Shown: positions 6,056 to 6,111 of the stretch, piece after piece
Numbering within the stretch: position 1 is the stretch's first letter
Layout of the letters: every line of letters starts with the position of its first letter
From: Akkermansiaceae bacterium
GTDB lineage: Bacteria > Verrucomicrobiota > Verrucomicrobiia > Verrucomicrobiales > Akkermansiaceae
Assembly (NCBI GenBank): GCA_025457805.1
Contig: JALOTR010000194.1
Location: 1-6,111 of the forward strand
Direction of reading: 5' to 3'
DNA: 6,111 nucleotides
The notes under the pieces: generated by a model
What the model saw: the letters and a program-made list of their open reading frames with translations, nothing else
The model's database searches: none
What the model was told of the DNA's origin: nothing
Position numbers and translations under genes: made by a program

Positions 6056-6111
6056 TCCGCCGGACTCATCAGAAGCAATTTCCACTCCATCACCGATCGT
6101 ATCATTGTCAT
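6056..6111. other. Non-coding tail after the HEAT gene
   Basis: The last 56 bases contain no start codon on the + strand leading to a credible gene, no stable hairpin and no T-tract, so no terminator for the operon is visible before the edge. The operon may continue downstream. A minus-strand frame runs through here but it mostly lies under the HEAT gene and has no recognisable content. Confidence 0.4.

Noticed and set aside
5890..6111. Minus-strand frame open at the right edge
   Set aside because: Most of it lies under the end of the HEAT gene and its product has no recognisable feature; only 56 bases are free of that gene.
1..6111. CRISPR array, tRNA, rRNA, insertion sequence or phage gene
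   Set aside because: No spaced identical repeats of CRISPR size, no cloverleaf or rRNA core sequence, and no transposase, integrase or terminal repeats were seen on either strand.

Overview
The window looks like chromosome from a Verrucomicrobiota bacterium, probably near the Akkermansiaceae/Luteolibacter type. This is inferred from gene style, not from a marker gene. The pointers are a PEP-CTERM protein with a PEPGAALLGGLGTLALL tail and terminal arginines, a large exported protein ending in a calcium-loop plus beta-sandwich tail, a Tat-exported Gfo/Idh/MocA oxidoreductase and a secreted HEAT-repeat protein. Start codons also lack Shine-Dalgarno sequences. All genes lie on the + strand and the DNA is GC-rich.

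Layout: (1) 2-643 is the C-terminal end of a large exported protein whose N-terminus lies outside the window. (2) 690-1436 is a small PEP-CTERM surface protein with both ends intact. (3) 1437-1751 is a 315-base intergenic region. It holds a stem-loop just after the PEP-CTERM gene, a degenerate heptamer tandem array (consensus AACTGAT), a small hairpin and then a strong GC-rich terminator-like hairpin. No convincing promoter is visible before the next gene. (4) 1752-3302 is a secreted right-handed parallel beta-helix protein. (5) 3289-4575 is a Tat-signal Gfo/Idh/MocA oxidoreductase that overlaps the beta-helix gene by 14 bases. (6) 4589-6055 is a secreted HEAT-repeat protein starting 13 bases later. 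(7) 6056-6111 is a short non-coding tail.

The last three genes form one tight transcription unit whose products all carry export signals. A reasonable inference is an envelope carbohydrate module: the beta-helix protein binds or cleaves a glycan, the oxidoreductase oxidises or otherwise modifies a sugar using tightly bound NAD, and the HEAT protein acts as a scaffold. The substrate cannot be read from the sequence. The first two genes are extracellular or surface proteins, probably a separate unit closed by the terminators at 1456-1616. Nothing here points to a mobile element, phage, CRISPR array or RNA gene.
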